A stretch of 8,253 nt of DNA from an uncultured Rhodoferax sp. (GTDB lineage: Bacteria; Pseudomonadota; Gammaproteobacteria; Burkholderiales; Burkholderiaceae_C). The translations under genes and the position numbers were made by a program. Positions 1 through 7,057 of the stretch are shown piece after piece. The stretch spans positions 1 through 8,253 of the forward strand of contig CAKZJN010000495.1 of assembly GCA_936943465.1 (NCBI GenBank), written 5' to 3'. Position 1 is the first letter of the stretch; each line of letters opens with the position of its first letter. Under the pieces are notes generated by a model. The model made no database searches, was not told the origin of the DNA, and saw only the letters and a list, made by a program, of their open reading frames with translations.

Positions 1-999
1 AAGGCTCCGGTGGATGCCATGGCCAAGGGCCTGGTGATCGAAGCCAAGCTGGACAAGGGCCGTGGTCCTGTGGCCACCGTGCTGGTGCAGAGCGGTACGC
101 TCAAGGCCGGCGATGTGGTGCTGGCTGGCCAGACCTTCGGCCGTGTGCGTGCCATGCTGGACGAAAACGGTCACAAGATCGAGTCCGCCGGCCCGTCGAT
201 TCCGGTCGAAATCCAGGGTCTGACCGAAGTGCCGCAAGCCGGCGACGAATTCATGGTCATGTCCGACGAACGCCGTGCCCGAGAAATCGCAACTTACCGT
301 GCCGGTAAGTTCCGCAACACCAAGCTGGCCAAACAACAAGCCGCCAAGCTGGAGAACATGTTCTCCGACCTGTCTTCGGGCGACGTCAAGACGCTGCCGA
401 TCATCGTCAAGGCCGATGTGCAGGGTTCCCAGGAAGCGTTGGCAACCTCCTTGCTCAAGCTGTCTACCGACGAAGTCAAGGTGCAAATGGTGTACACCGC
501 CGTGGGTGGCATCAGCGAGTCCGACATCAACCTGGCCGTGGCTTCCAAGGCCATCGTCATCGGCTTCAATGTGCGCGCCGATGCCGGTGCCCGTAAGCTG
601 GCCGAAGGCAATGGCATCGACATCCGCTACTACAACATCATTTACGACGCCGTCGATGAGTTGAAGGCAGCCATGTCCGGCATGCTGGCACCCGAAAAGC
701 GCGAAGAGGTTATCGGTACTGCCGAAATCCGCACCGTGTTCGTGGCGTCCAAGATTGGTACGGTCGCGGGCTGTATGGTCACCAGCGGTTTCGTCAACCG
801 CAACGCCCATTTCCGCCTGCTGCGCAACAACGTGGTCATCTACACCGGCGAGCTGGATTCCTTGAAGCGTATGAAGGACGATGTGCGCGAGGTCAAGGAA
901 GGCTTCGAGTGCGGCGTCAAGCTCAAGAACTACAACGACATCAACGAGGGCGATCAACTCGAATTCTTTGAAGTCAAGGAAATTGCGAGAACGCTGTAA
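1..999 (+). CDS. infB: Translation initiation factor IF2, C-terminal part (5' end outside window)
   Basis: IF2 is the GTPase that places initiator fMet-tRNA on the 30S subunit and promotes 50S joining. The reading frame is open from base 1, so 332 residues plus the stop are visible; the N-terminal region and the GTP-binding domain lie upstream. What remains, counting from base 1, is the beta-barrel domain after the G domain (about residues 1-100, with LVIEAKLDKGRGPVATVLVQ), a Lys/Ala-rich linker helix (about 100-120), the C1 domain (about 125-230, with IIVKADVQGS and YNIIYDAVDE) and the fMet-tRNA-binding C2 barrel (about 235-332, with KDDVREVKEGFECGVKLKNY, ending EVKEIARTL). These blocks match bacterial IF2 closely and the end is intact. 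It is followed after 12 bases by rbfA, the usual nusA-infB-rbfA-truB order. The Met at base 10 is internal to the protein and is not a start. Confidence 0.97.
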   Translation, partial: KAPVDAMAKGLVIEAKLDKGRGPVATVLVQSGTLKAGDVVLAGQTFGRVRAMLDENGHKIESAGPSIPVEIQGLTEVPQAGDEFMVMSDERRAREIATYRAGKFRNTKLAKQQAAKLENMFSDLSSGDVKTLPIIVKADVQGSQEALATSLLKLSTDEVKVQMVYTAVGGISESDINLAVASKAIVIGFNVRADAGARKLAEGNGIDIRYYNIIYDAVDELKAAMSGMLAPEKREEVIGTAEIRTVFVASKIGTVAGCMVTSGFVNRNAHFRLLRNNVVIYTGELDSLKRMKDDVREVKEGFECGVKLKNYNDINEGDQLEFFEVKEIARTL

Positions 1000-1011
1000 G
1001 CGGCTGAATTT

Positions 1012-1383
1012 ATGGTGCGCAAGAAGTCGTCCACACCCAACCGCGGTTTCCGCGTCGCCGATCAGATCCAGCGCGATCTGACTGAGTTGATTGCGCGCGA
1101 GCTGAAAGACCCGCGGGTGGGCATGGTCACCATTCAGGCGGTGGAAGTTACGCCTGACTATGCCCATGCCAAGGTGTTTTTCAGCCTCTTGGTGGGCGAT
1201 CCGGTGGAAACGGCCGAGGGTTTGAACCAGGCGGCAGGATTCCTGCGTGCGGGCCTGTTCAAGCGGCTGCACATCCACACGGTGCCTACGCTGCATTTCA
1301 TCTTTGACCAAACGGTTGAGCGTGCGGCCGACATGAATGCGCTGATTGCCAAGGCAGTTGCAAGCAAGGCAAAGGACGATTAA
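1012..1383 (+). CDS. rbfA: 30S ribosome-binding factor RbfA
   Basis: RbfA is a small single-domain protein that binds the immature 30S subunit and helps late 16S rRNA maturation; in E. coli it matters most in the cold. The 123-residue product has the usual length. It shows the family's opening basic stretch followed by RVADQIQRDLTELIARELKDPR, the central VTPDYAHAKVFFS strand, and the NQAAGFLRAGL helix with the interrupted Ala-X-Gly turn of its KH-like fold, then the LHFIFDQ segment and a Lys-rich tail. The ATG at 1012 gives the standard N-terminus and sits 12 bases after the infB stop; no strong Shine-Dalgarno is visible, so coupling to infB translation is plausible (inference). Only 2 bases separate its stop from truB. 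Confidence 0.97.
   Translation: MVRKKSSTPNRGFRVADQIQRDLTELIARELKDPRVGMVTIQAVEVTPDYAHAKVFFSLLVGDPVETAEGLNQAAGFLRAGLFKRLHIHTVPTLHFIFDQTVERAADMNALIAKAVASKAKDD
1371..1376 (+). promoter_or_regulatory. Ribosome binding site of truB inside the rbfA 3' end
   Basis: AAAGGA lies in the last codons of rbfA, 9 bases before the truB ATG at 1386. It supports that ATG over later GTG codons (such as 1461) that would give a TruB without its basic N-terminal extension. Confidence 0.6.
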
Positions 1384-1385
1384 CG

Positions 1386-2396
1386 ATGGAAACTGCCCGG
1401 CCGTCCCAGGGAGCGACTGCCGCTCCCCAGAGCGGCAAGGCAAACCCCAGCAAAGTCAGGGTGCAGCGGCGCCCGGTGCATGGGGTGCTGCTGCTGGATA
1501 AGCCGATCGGTTTTTCCAGTAACCAGGCGTTGCAAAAGGTGAAATGGTTGTTGCGCGCTGAAAAGGCAGGCCACACCGGAACCTTAGATCCGCTGGCGAC
1601 CGGGGTGCTGCCGATTTGTTTTGGTGCAGCAACCAAGTTCAGCCAGATGCATCTGGATGCGGACAAGGCCTATGCGACGACGCTGCGGCTGGGCATCAAA
1701 ACCGCCACGGCGGACGCCGAGGGCGAGGTGCTGAGTGAGCGGTCGGTTCAAGTGGAACCCGAGCAATTGGAGCGGGTGGTCGCGGCCTTTGTCGGTGAAA
1801 TTGCGCAGGTGCCGCCCATGCACAGCGCCTTGAAAAAGGACGGTAAGGCCCTGTACGAATATGCGCGGGCTGGGGTGGAGGTGGAGCGGGAAGCCCGGCA
1901 GGTCCGGATTCACGCCATCCGCATCACGGGCGTACGGTTGGAAGGCAATGAGCCCGAAGTGGATCTGGAAGTGGAGTGCAGCAAAGGCACCTACATCCGC
2001 ACCCTGGGTGAAGACATTGGTGAGGCGCTGGGTTGTGGCGCGCACCTGAGTGCGCTGCGGCGCATTCGCACCGGCGGCTTTGATGCCAGCTTGTGCGTGA
2101 CGGTGGAAGCGCTGGAGGCCATGAGCGAAGAACAACGGCTGGCCTGTGTGCTGCCGACCGAGCGCTTGCTGGACGGTCATGTGCCGGTCACGCTGGACAG
2201 TGAGAATGCGGCACGATTTTTGAGTGGCATGCGCAGAAGGGGATCCTGGCGCGATGCCGAGGCGGTGGCGGTATTTGCCGAGCAACCGCGGGCGCTGTTA
2301 GGCAGCGCCCATGTGAAAGCTGGAGAGTTGATCCCCACGCGGCTTTTGAGTCCGCCGGAAGTCAGTCAATCCTTGACGCAACAGAAATTTAGTTAG
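1386..2396 (+). CDS. truB: tRNA pseudouridine(55) synthase TruB
   Basis: TruB isomerises uridine 55 in the T-loop of nearly all tRNAs to pseudouridine. The 336-residue protein has the catalytic block GHTGTLDPLATGVLP with the presumed nucleophile Asp68. It also has the N-terminal HGVLLLDKPIGFSSN motif (residues 32-45), the active-site Tyr region KALYEYAR (about 154-161) and the SKGTYIRTLGEDIG motif (about 199-212). A C-terminal region after about residue 255 fits the small PUA-like domain seen in many bacterial TruB proteins. It is somewhat longer than the roughly 314 residues of E. coli TruB, because of a low-complexity basic N-terminal stretch of about 30 residues before the first conserved motif and a short tail. 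The Shine-Dalgarno at 1371-1376 supports the chosen ATG. It belongs to the infB-rbfA-truB transcription unit. A perfect hairpin sits in its 3' end (2290-2310). Confidence 0.97.
   Translation: METARPSQGATAAPQSGKANPSKVRVQRRPVHGVLLLDKPIGFSSNQALQKVKWLLRAEKAGHTGTLDPLATGVLPICFGAATKFSQMHLDADKAYATTLRLGIKTATADAEGEVLSERSVQVEPEQLERVVAAFVGEIAQVPPMHSALKKDGKALYEYARAGVEVEREARQVRIHAIRITGVRLEGNEPEVDLEVECSKGTYIRTLGEDIGEALGCGAHLSALRRIRTGGFDASLCVTVEALEAMSEEQRLACVLPTERLLDGHVPVTLDSENAARFLSGMRRRGSWRDAEAVAVFAEQPRALLGSAHVKAGELIPTRLLSPPEVSQSLTQQKFS
2290..2310 (+). repeat. Perfect 8-bp inverted repeat inside the truB 3' end
   Basis: GGGCGCTG (2290-2297) and CAGCGCCC (2303-2310) are exact reverse complements around the 5-base loop TTAGG. 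The element lies about 85 bases before the truB stop. No T-run follows on the plus strand, so it does not look like an intrinsic terminator. It may be an mRNA structure between truB and typA, or a chance product of GC-rich coding sequence. Confidence 0.5.
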
Positions 2397-2399
2397 TGT
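2373..2399 (+). promoter_or_regulatory. Weak promoter candidate before typA
   Basis: TTGACG (2373-2378) closely resembles a -35 box. It sits at the start of an AT-richer patch that runs into typA. The best -10 partner, TAGTGT (2394-2399), is poor and the spacer is only 15 bases. It could give typA an extra start separate from the infB operon, but read-through from truB is enough to explain expression. Confidence 0.2.
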
Positions 2400-2412
2400 T
2401 TGAAAGTGAACT

Positions 2413-4239
<1,827 letters not shown>

Positions 4240-4243
4240 TGCG

Positions 4244-5122
4244 GTGAAACTGCGCCACGGCCAAGCCGTATGGCTGATGGTGCTGGTGGCACTTCTGTGG
4301 TCTACCGCAGGGGTTGCCACCCGCTATCTGGAGTTCGCTCGCAGTTTTGAAGTGACTTTCTGGCGCTCGCTGTTTGCGGCGCTCAGTTTGCTGTTGATCC
4401 TGCCGTTTTTTCAGGGACGTTCCGTGTTCGTGAAAATCCGGCACGGCGGCCTCGCGCTGTGGGCCTCCGGCGTCTGCTGGAGCATCATGTTCACCGCCTA
4501 CATGGTGGCTTTTACCCTGACGACCGTGGGCAACGTGCTGGTCACGCTGGCCATCGGGCCACTGCTGACGGCCATCGTGGCCCGGGTTGCCATTGGTTAC
4601 CGGGTCTTGCCCCGCACCTGGATTGCGATTCTGGTGGCCGGCGCCGGTATCGCTTACATGTTTGCATCACAGGTCGGCTCGGCCTCTTTACTGGGCAGCC
4701 TGGTTGCTTTTTCCATTCCCATTGCGGGTGCAGTGAACTGGACCATCAGCCAGCATGCGCACGATCAAGGCCATGACCTGGACCTGGTGCCGGCGGTGTT
4801 GATGGGTGCCGTTTTGTCGACTGCTGCCACGAGTCTGCTGGCCTATCCCTTTCAGGCCAGCCTGCATGACGTGACCTTGCTGGGCCTGCTGGGCGTATTT
4901 CAATTGGCCATTCCCTGTGTGCTGTGCATGATCTGCGCCCGCGTGCTGCACGCACCGGAGCTGTCGCTCCTGCAGTTGTTGGAGGTGATATTTGGCATCC
5001 TGCTGGCCTGGGTGGGCGCCAATGAGGTGCCGGCGCCTTCCGTGCTAACCGGGGGCGCCTTGGTGATTGGCGCGCTGGTCGCCAATGAATGGCTGGGTTG
5101 GGAAAAACCGGCGGCCCATTAG
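4244..5122 (+). CDS. DMT-superfamily (EamA-type) membrane transporter, substrate unknown
   Basis: A 292-residue, very hydrophobic protein with about ten probable membrane helices arranged as two EamA repeats (about residues 8-140 and 147-285). Typical features are the N-terminal LVALLWSTAGVATRY with an early Arg-bearing loop, FWRSLFAALSLLLIL, the glycine-rich LVAGAGIAYM, and the second-repeat LLQLLEVIFGILLAW followed by GGALVIGALVANE. The family exports small metabolites such as amino acids, purines or nucleotide sugars; nothing in the sequence fixes the substrate. It starts with GTG 4 bases after the typA stop and has no clear Shine-Dalgarno, so coupling to typA is likely; the next in-frame candidate is the ATG at 4277. 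An ATG overlapping the typA stop (4239-4241) is out of frame and closes after two codons. The stop overlaps the smpB stop by 4 bases on opposite strands. Confidence 0.9.
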   Translation: MKLRHGQAVWLMVLVALLWSTAGVATRYLEFARSFEVTFWRSLFAALSLLLILPFFQGRSVFVKIRHGGLALWASGVCWSIMFTAYMVAFTLTTVGNVLVTLAIGPLLTAIVARVAIGYRVLPRTWIAILVAGAGIAYMFASQVGSASLLGSLVAFSIPIAGAVNWTISQHAHDQGHDLDLVPAVLMGAVLSTAATSLLAYPFQASLHDVTLLGLLGVFQLAIPCVLCMICARVLHAPELSLLQLLEVIFGILLAWVGANEVPAPSVLTGGALVIGALVANEWLGWEKPAAH

Positions 5123-5592
5123 CGGTTGCGGTCCTTCATGGCCCGTTCCACCTCGCGTTTGCCTTCGCGGTCCTTGATGGTGTCGCGCTTGTCGTGCTCG
5201 GCCTTGCCCTTGGCCAGTGCCACTTCGCACTTCACCTTGCCCGATTTCCAGTGCAGGTTGATGGGCACCAGCGTGTAGCCTTTTTGCTCAACCTTGCCGA
5301 TGAGTCGCTTGATTTCCTCTTTGTGCATCAGCAGCTTGCGGGTGCGTTCCTTGTCGGGGCTGACGTGGCTGCTGGCTGTGTGCAGCGGGTTGATTTGCAG
5401 GCCGATGATGAACAACTCTCCGTTGCGAATCACCACGTAGCCATCGGTCAGTTGCACCTTGCCTTCGCGCAGGGATTTGACTTCCCAGCCCTCGAGCACA
5501 ATGCCCGCTTCAAAACGCTCTTCGAAGAAGTAATTGAATGCGGCCTTCTTGTTGTCGGCGATACGGGAAGCGGTTTCGGGTTTTTTAGCCAT
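5119..5592 (-). CDS. smpB: SsrA-binding protein SmpB
   Basis: SmpB binds tmRNA and brings it to ribosomes stalled on broken mRNA, enabling trans-translation and tagging of the unfinished peptide. The 157-residue product has the normal length and motifs: IADNKKAAFNYFFEERFEAG at the N-terminus, GWEVKSLREGKVQL, DGYVVIRNGELF, KVEQKGYTLVP, and the basic C-terminal tail KAEHDKRDTIKDREGKREVERAM, which in SmpB enters the mRNA channel. I chose the ATG at 5592 (MAKKPETAS), the standard family start. The frame stays open upstream to a GTG at 5652, but those 20 extra residues are unlike the family and run through an inverted repeat. No good Shine-Dalgarno is visible. It converges on the EamA gene and is divergent from ratA, as in many proteobacteria. 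Confidence 0.96.
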   Translation of the reverse strand: MAKKPETASRIADNKKAAFNYFFEERFEAGIVLEGWEVKSLREGKVQLTDGYVVIRNGELFIIGLQINPLHTASSHVSPDKERTRKLLMHKEEIKRLIGKVEQKGYTLVPINLHWKSGKVKCEVALAKGKAEHDKRDTIKDREGKREVERAMKDRNR

Positions 5593-5618
5593 GAGAATGA
5601 AATGAGGGCAGGGCGTTG

Positions 5619-5657
5619 AAAAGAAAGCCGTGCCTTGTTCAGGCACTGTCACGGCTT
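5619..5657 (-). terminator. Hairpin with T-rich tail upstream of smpB (terminator or attenuator)
   Basis: Read on the minus strand from 5657, AAGCC, a 6-base bulge (GTGACA), GTGCCT, the loop GAACA, then AGGCAC and GGCTT form a two-part stem of 11 base pairs. The sequence TTTCTTTT at the base of the stem supplies the T-rich tail (its first two T's can pair as the end of the stem). An alternative pairing is AAGCCGTG with CACGGCTT (8 bp, 17-base loop). This has the form of an intrinsic terminator and ends 26 bases before the smpB ATG. It could stop antisense read-through from the DUF4124 gene or act as a leader attenuator. On the plus strand no T-run follows, and the repeat sits just before the ratA -10 box, so it may instead be an operator. 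Confidence 0.45.
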
Positions 5658-5660
5658 GTC

Positions 5661-5666
5661 TACAAT
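5661..5666 (+). promoter_or_regulatory. Candidate -10 box of ratA-rnfH
   Basis: TACAAT matches the sigma-70 -10 consensus at 5 of 6 positions and lies 20 bases before the ratA ATG, predicting a start near 5673 and a leader of about 14 bases. No good -35 is found at 16-18 bases; TTGTTC (5635-5640) is 20 bases away. The inverted repeat at 5625-5657 would cover the -35 region. Confidence 0.45.
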
Positions 5667-5686
5667 CCCGCGCATACCCCGATTCT

Positions 5687-6130
5687 ATGAAAACTGTTCA
5701 CAAGTCCGTCCTCATCTGGTACAGCCCGCAAGAAATGTATGGCCTGGTTACCGACGTTAACCAGTACCCGCAGTTCCTGCCGTGGTGTGACAACGCCAAA
5801 GTGCTGGAGCAAGATGCCCAAGGCATGCTGGCCGAAATCAGCATTTCCTTTAGCGGCGTGCGGCAATCGTTTGTCACCCGCAACACCCACACCGAGAACA
5901 GCCGGGTCGAGCTGAAACTGGTCAAGGGCCCGTTTTCGAACCTCGATGGCGAATGGAACTTTGTTCCGCTCGGCGATGGCAGCCAACGCGCCTGCCGGGT
6001 TGAGTTGACGCTGAACTACAGCTTTGAAAATGCCACGTTAGGCAAGTTGGTGGGCCCGGTGTTCGACAAGATTGCTTCCAGCTTGGTTGAGGCCTTTGTG
6101 AAGCGCGCGCAGCAGGTTTTCGGTGAGTGA
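5687..6130 (+). CDS. ratA: RatA / COQ10-type START-domain (SRPBCC) protein
   Basis: A 147-residue protein of the SRPBCC (START-like) fold, orthologous in sequence and position to E. coli RatA (YfjG). Recognisable blocks are SVLIWYSPQEMYGLVTDVNQ, YPQFLPWC, the SFVTRNTH strand, the GPFSNLDGEWNF segment and the C-terminal amphipathic helix VFDKIASSLVEAFVKRAQQV that closes the fold's cavity. E. coli RatA was reported to block 30S-50S association and was labelled a toxin, whereas the related eukaryotic COQ10 binds ubiquinone; which role holds here cannot be read from the sequence. I chose the ATG at 5687 because the family starts MKxVxKSVLI; the frame continues upstream to an ATG at 5630, but that stretch covers the promoter region and is unlike the family. 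Its last 8 bases overlap rnfH. Confidence 0.9.
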   Translation: MKTVHKSVLIWYSPQEMYGLVTDVNQYPQFLPWCDNAKVLEQDAQGMLAEISISFSGVRQSFVTRNTHTENSRVELKLVKGPFSNLDGEWNFVPLGDGSQRACRVELTLNYSFENATLGKLVGPVFDKIASSLVEAFVKRAQQVFGE

Positions 6131-6467
6131 AAAAACCATCGCGGTGACGGTCTGCTACAGCGGCGCCGCGCGTGAATGCCAGGAAGTAGCGTTGCAATTA
6201 CCCGCCGGCTCCGCCTTGGTGGACGCCATCCGGCAAAGCCGCGTGCTGGCAGCGGTACCCGATGCCAACGTGGACGCGCTACTCGCTGCCGTATGGGGCC
6301 GCAAACAGGCTTTGGACTATCCGCTGCGGGATGGTGACCGGGTTGAACTGTGTCGCCCGTTGAAAGTGGATCCCAAAATGGCGCGTCGCGAGCGCTTTAC
6401 CCGCCAAGGTGCTCGCTCCGCTGGGTTGTTTTCCAAGCGCCGTGCCGGCGCCAAGTCCGGTTACTAG
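6123..6467 (+). CDS. rnfH: RnfH family protein (RatB; ubiquitin-like fold)
   Basis: A 114-residue protein of the RnfH/UPF0125 family, known as RatB in E. coli, with a beta-grasp, ubiquitin-like fold. Its biochemical role is not firmly known; the name comes from rnf electron-transport clusters in other bacteria. The sequence shows the opening strand IAVTVCYSG, LPAGSALVDAIRQS, the VWGRKQALDYPLRDGDRVELCRPL block and the family signature RPLKVDPKMARRERF. A basic tail of about 20 residues follows. The start is a GTG at 6123 that overlaps the ratA stop (6128-6130) in another frame, which implies translational coupling; no strong Shine-Dalgarno is visible. It ends 10 bases from the convergent DUF4124 gene. 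Confidence 0.9.
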   Translation: MSEKTIAVTVCYSGAARECQEVALQLPAGSALVDAIRQSRVLAAVPDANVDALLAAVWGRKQALDYPLRDGDRVELCRPLKVDPKMARRERFTRQGARSAGLFSKRRAGAKSGY

Positions 6468-6477
6468 CCAAAGAGCC

Positions 6478-6984
6478 CTAGCGGCACTCGCTTTCAATAG
6501 CCGACTGAATCCGTTTTTGCTCCGCCGAACGGGCGGTATCGTCCAGAAACTCGCGCTCGCCTTTGGCATTGGTGCGGGAAATGCGCACACCGGAATCCAG
6601 TTGCACCTTGGCTTGTTTGGCTTGGGCGCAGTTCTCGGCCCGGGCCTTGGTAATTGCATCTTCCGCGGCCCTGCGTTTAGCAGCTTCCGCATCGGCCAAC
6701 TGCTTTTTCTTGGCTTCCAATTCTTTGTCCACGCCTGAAACTGAGGGGCGCAGGGGCGCGGAGGCTAGTGGTGCCTGCGCTTCTGCTGCAGCGGCGACGG
6801 TTGGTGCGCTGGGTTTTGCCGGGGCGTTAGGCCTTTTGATGATGTTTTTCTCAGGCACATCGAACGGTGGTGCGCGATCGCTGAATACCTTCTGGCCATC
6901 CTTGTCCACCCACTGCCACTGGGCGTGGCTGGCGATACTCAGTCCTAGGAGGGCAAGGGATAGCAAAAGTCGGTGCAATTTCAT
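6478..6984 (-). CDS. Exported DUF4124-domain protein
   Basis: A 168-residue protein of unknown function. A signal peptide is clear: MKLHR, a Leu-rich core (about 6-18) and a likely cleavage site SHA|Q after residue 21, so it should be periplasmic. The mature N-terminus QWQWVDKDGQKVFSDRAPP (22-40) is the typical DUF4124 motif. An Ala/Pro-rich linker follows (about 54-82), then a charged Lys/Glu/Ala-rich helix, probably coiled coil (about 85-126), and a C-terminal block with LDSGVRISRTNAKGEREFLDD. Two cysteines, Cys119 and Cys167, flank that last block and could form a disulfide. I chose the ATG at 6984 for the signal peptide; the frame stays open upstream, but that sequence lies antisense to guaB. 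In E. coli bamE lies near ratA-ratB; this is a different protein. It is divergent from guaB across 73 bases. Confidence 0.85.
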   Translation of the reverse strand: MKLHRLLLSLALLGLSIASHAQWQWVDKDGQKVFSDRAPPFDVPEKNIIKRPNAPAKPSAPTVAAAAEAQAPLASAPLRPSVSGVDKELEAKKKQLADAEAAKRRAAEDAITKARAENCAQAKQAKVQLDSGVRISRTNAKGEREFLDDTARSAEQKRIQSAIESECR

Positions 6985-6990
6985 AGGCTC

Positions 6991-7020
6991 AGTGTAGCCG
7001 CCGGAGCCACAAATTGTCAT
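6991..7020 (-). promoter_or_regulatory. Candidate promoter of the DUF4124 gene
   Basis: On the minus strand, ATGACA (7020-7015) resembles a -35 box at 5 of 6 positions and TACACT (6996-6991) a -10 box, with an 18-base spacer. The predicted start would be at or next to the A of the ATG at 6984, giving a transcript with almost no leader. This fits the lack of a Shine-Dalgarno before this gene, but it remains a motif match only. Confidence 0.35.
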
Positions 7021-7031
7021 CTGGGCGCGGG

Positions 7032-7037
7032 TACAAT
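7032..7037 (+). promoter_or_regulatory. Candidate -10 box of guaB
   Basis: TACAAT lies 20 bases before the guaB ATG, predicting a start near 7044 and a leader of about 14 bases that still contains the Shine-Dalgarno. No -35 is seen at normal spacing; TTGTCA (7014-7019) is only 12 bases away. The same octamer TACAATCC sits at the same distance before ratA. Confidence 0.45.
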
Positions 7038-7046
7038 CCGTCTTTT

Positions 7047-7050
7047 GGAG
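7047..7050 (+). promoter_or_regulatory. Ribosome binding site of guaB
   Basis: GGAG, 7 bases before the ATG at 7058, is the clearest Shine-Dalgarno in the right half of the window and fixes the guaB start. Confidence 0.65.
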
Positions 7051-7057
7051 CTTAGAC

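Noticed and set aside
1584..2285. 233-codon open frame on the minus strand opposite truB
   Set aside because: It is antisense to conserved TruB motifs, has no recognisable domain and no visible ribosome binding site.
5119..5122. Terminator between the EamA gene and smpB
   Set aside because: The stops overlap, and I saw no stem with a T-run on either side close to the junction.
5089..5619. 176-codon plus-strand frame opposite smpB
   Set aside because: The minus strand encodes SmpB with complete motifs. The plus-strand product is Val/Leu/Ala/Phe-rich shadow sequence.
5593..5652. Longer smpB starting at the GTG at 5652
   Set aside because: The 20 added residues are not SmpB-like and run through the inverted repeat; the family starts at MAKK (5592).
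6437..6451. GCGCCG-TGC-CGGCGC inverted repeat near the rnfH stop, considered as a terminator for rnfH or DUF4124
   Set aside because: It lies inside the rnfH coding end, has a 3-base loop and no T-run on either strand; it is probably Arg/Ala/Gly codon bias.
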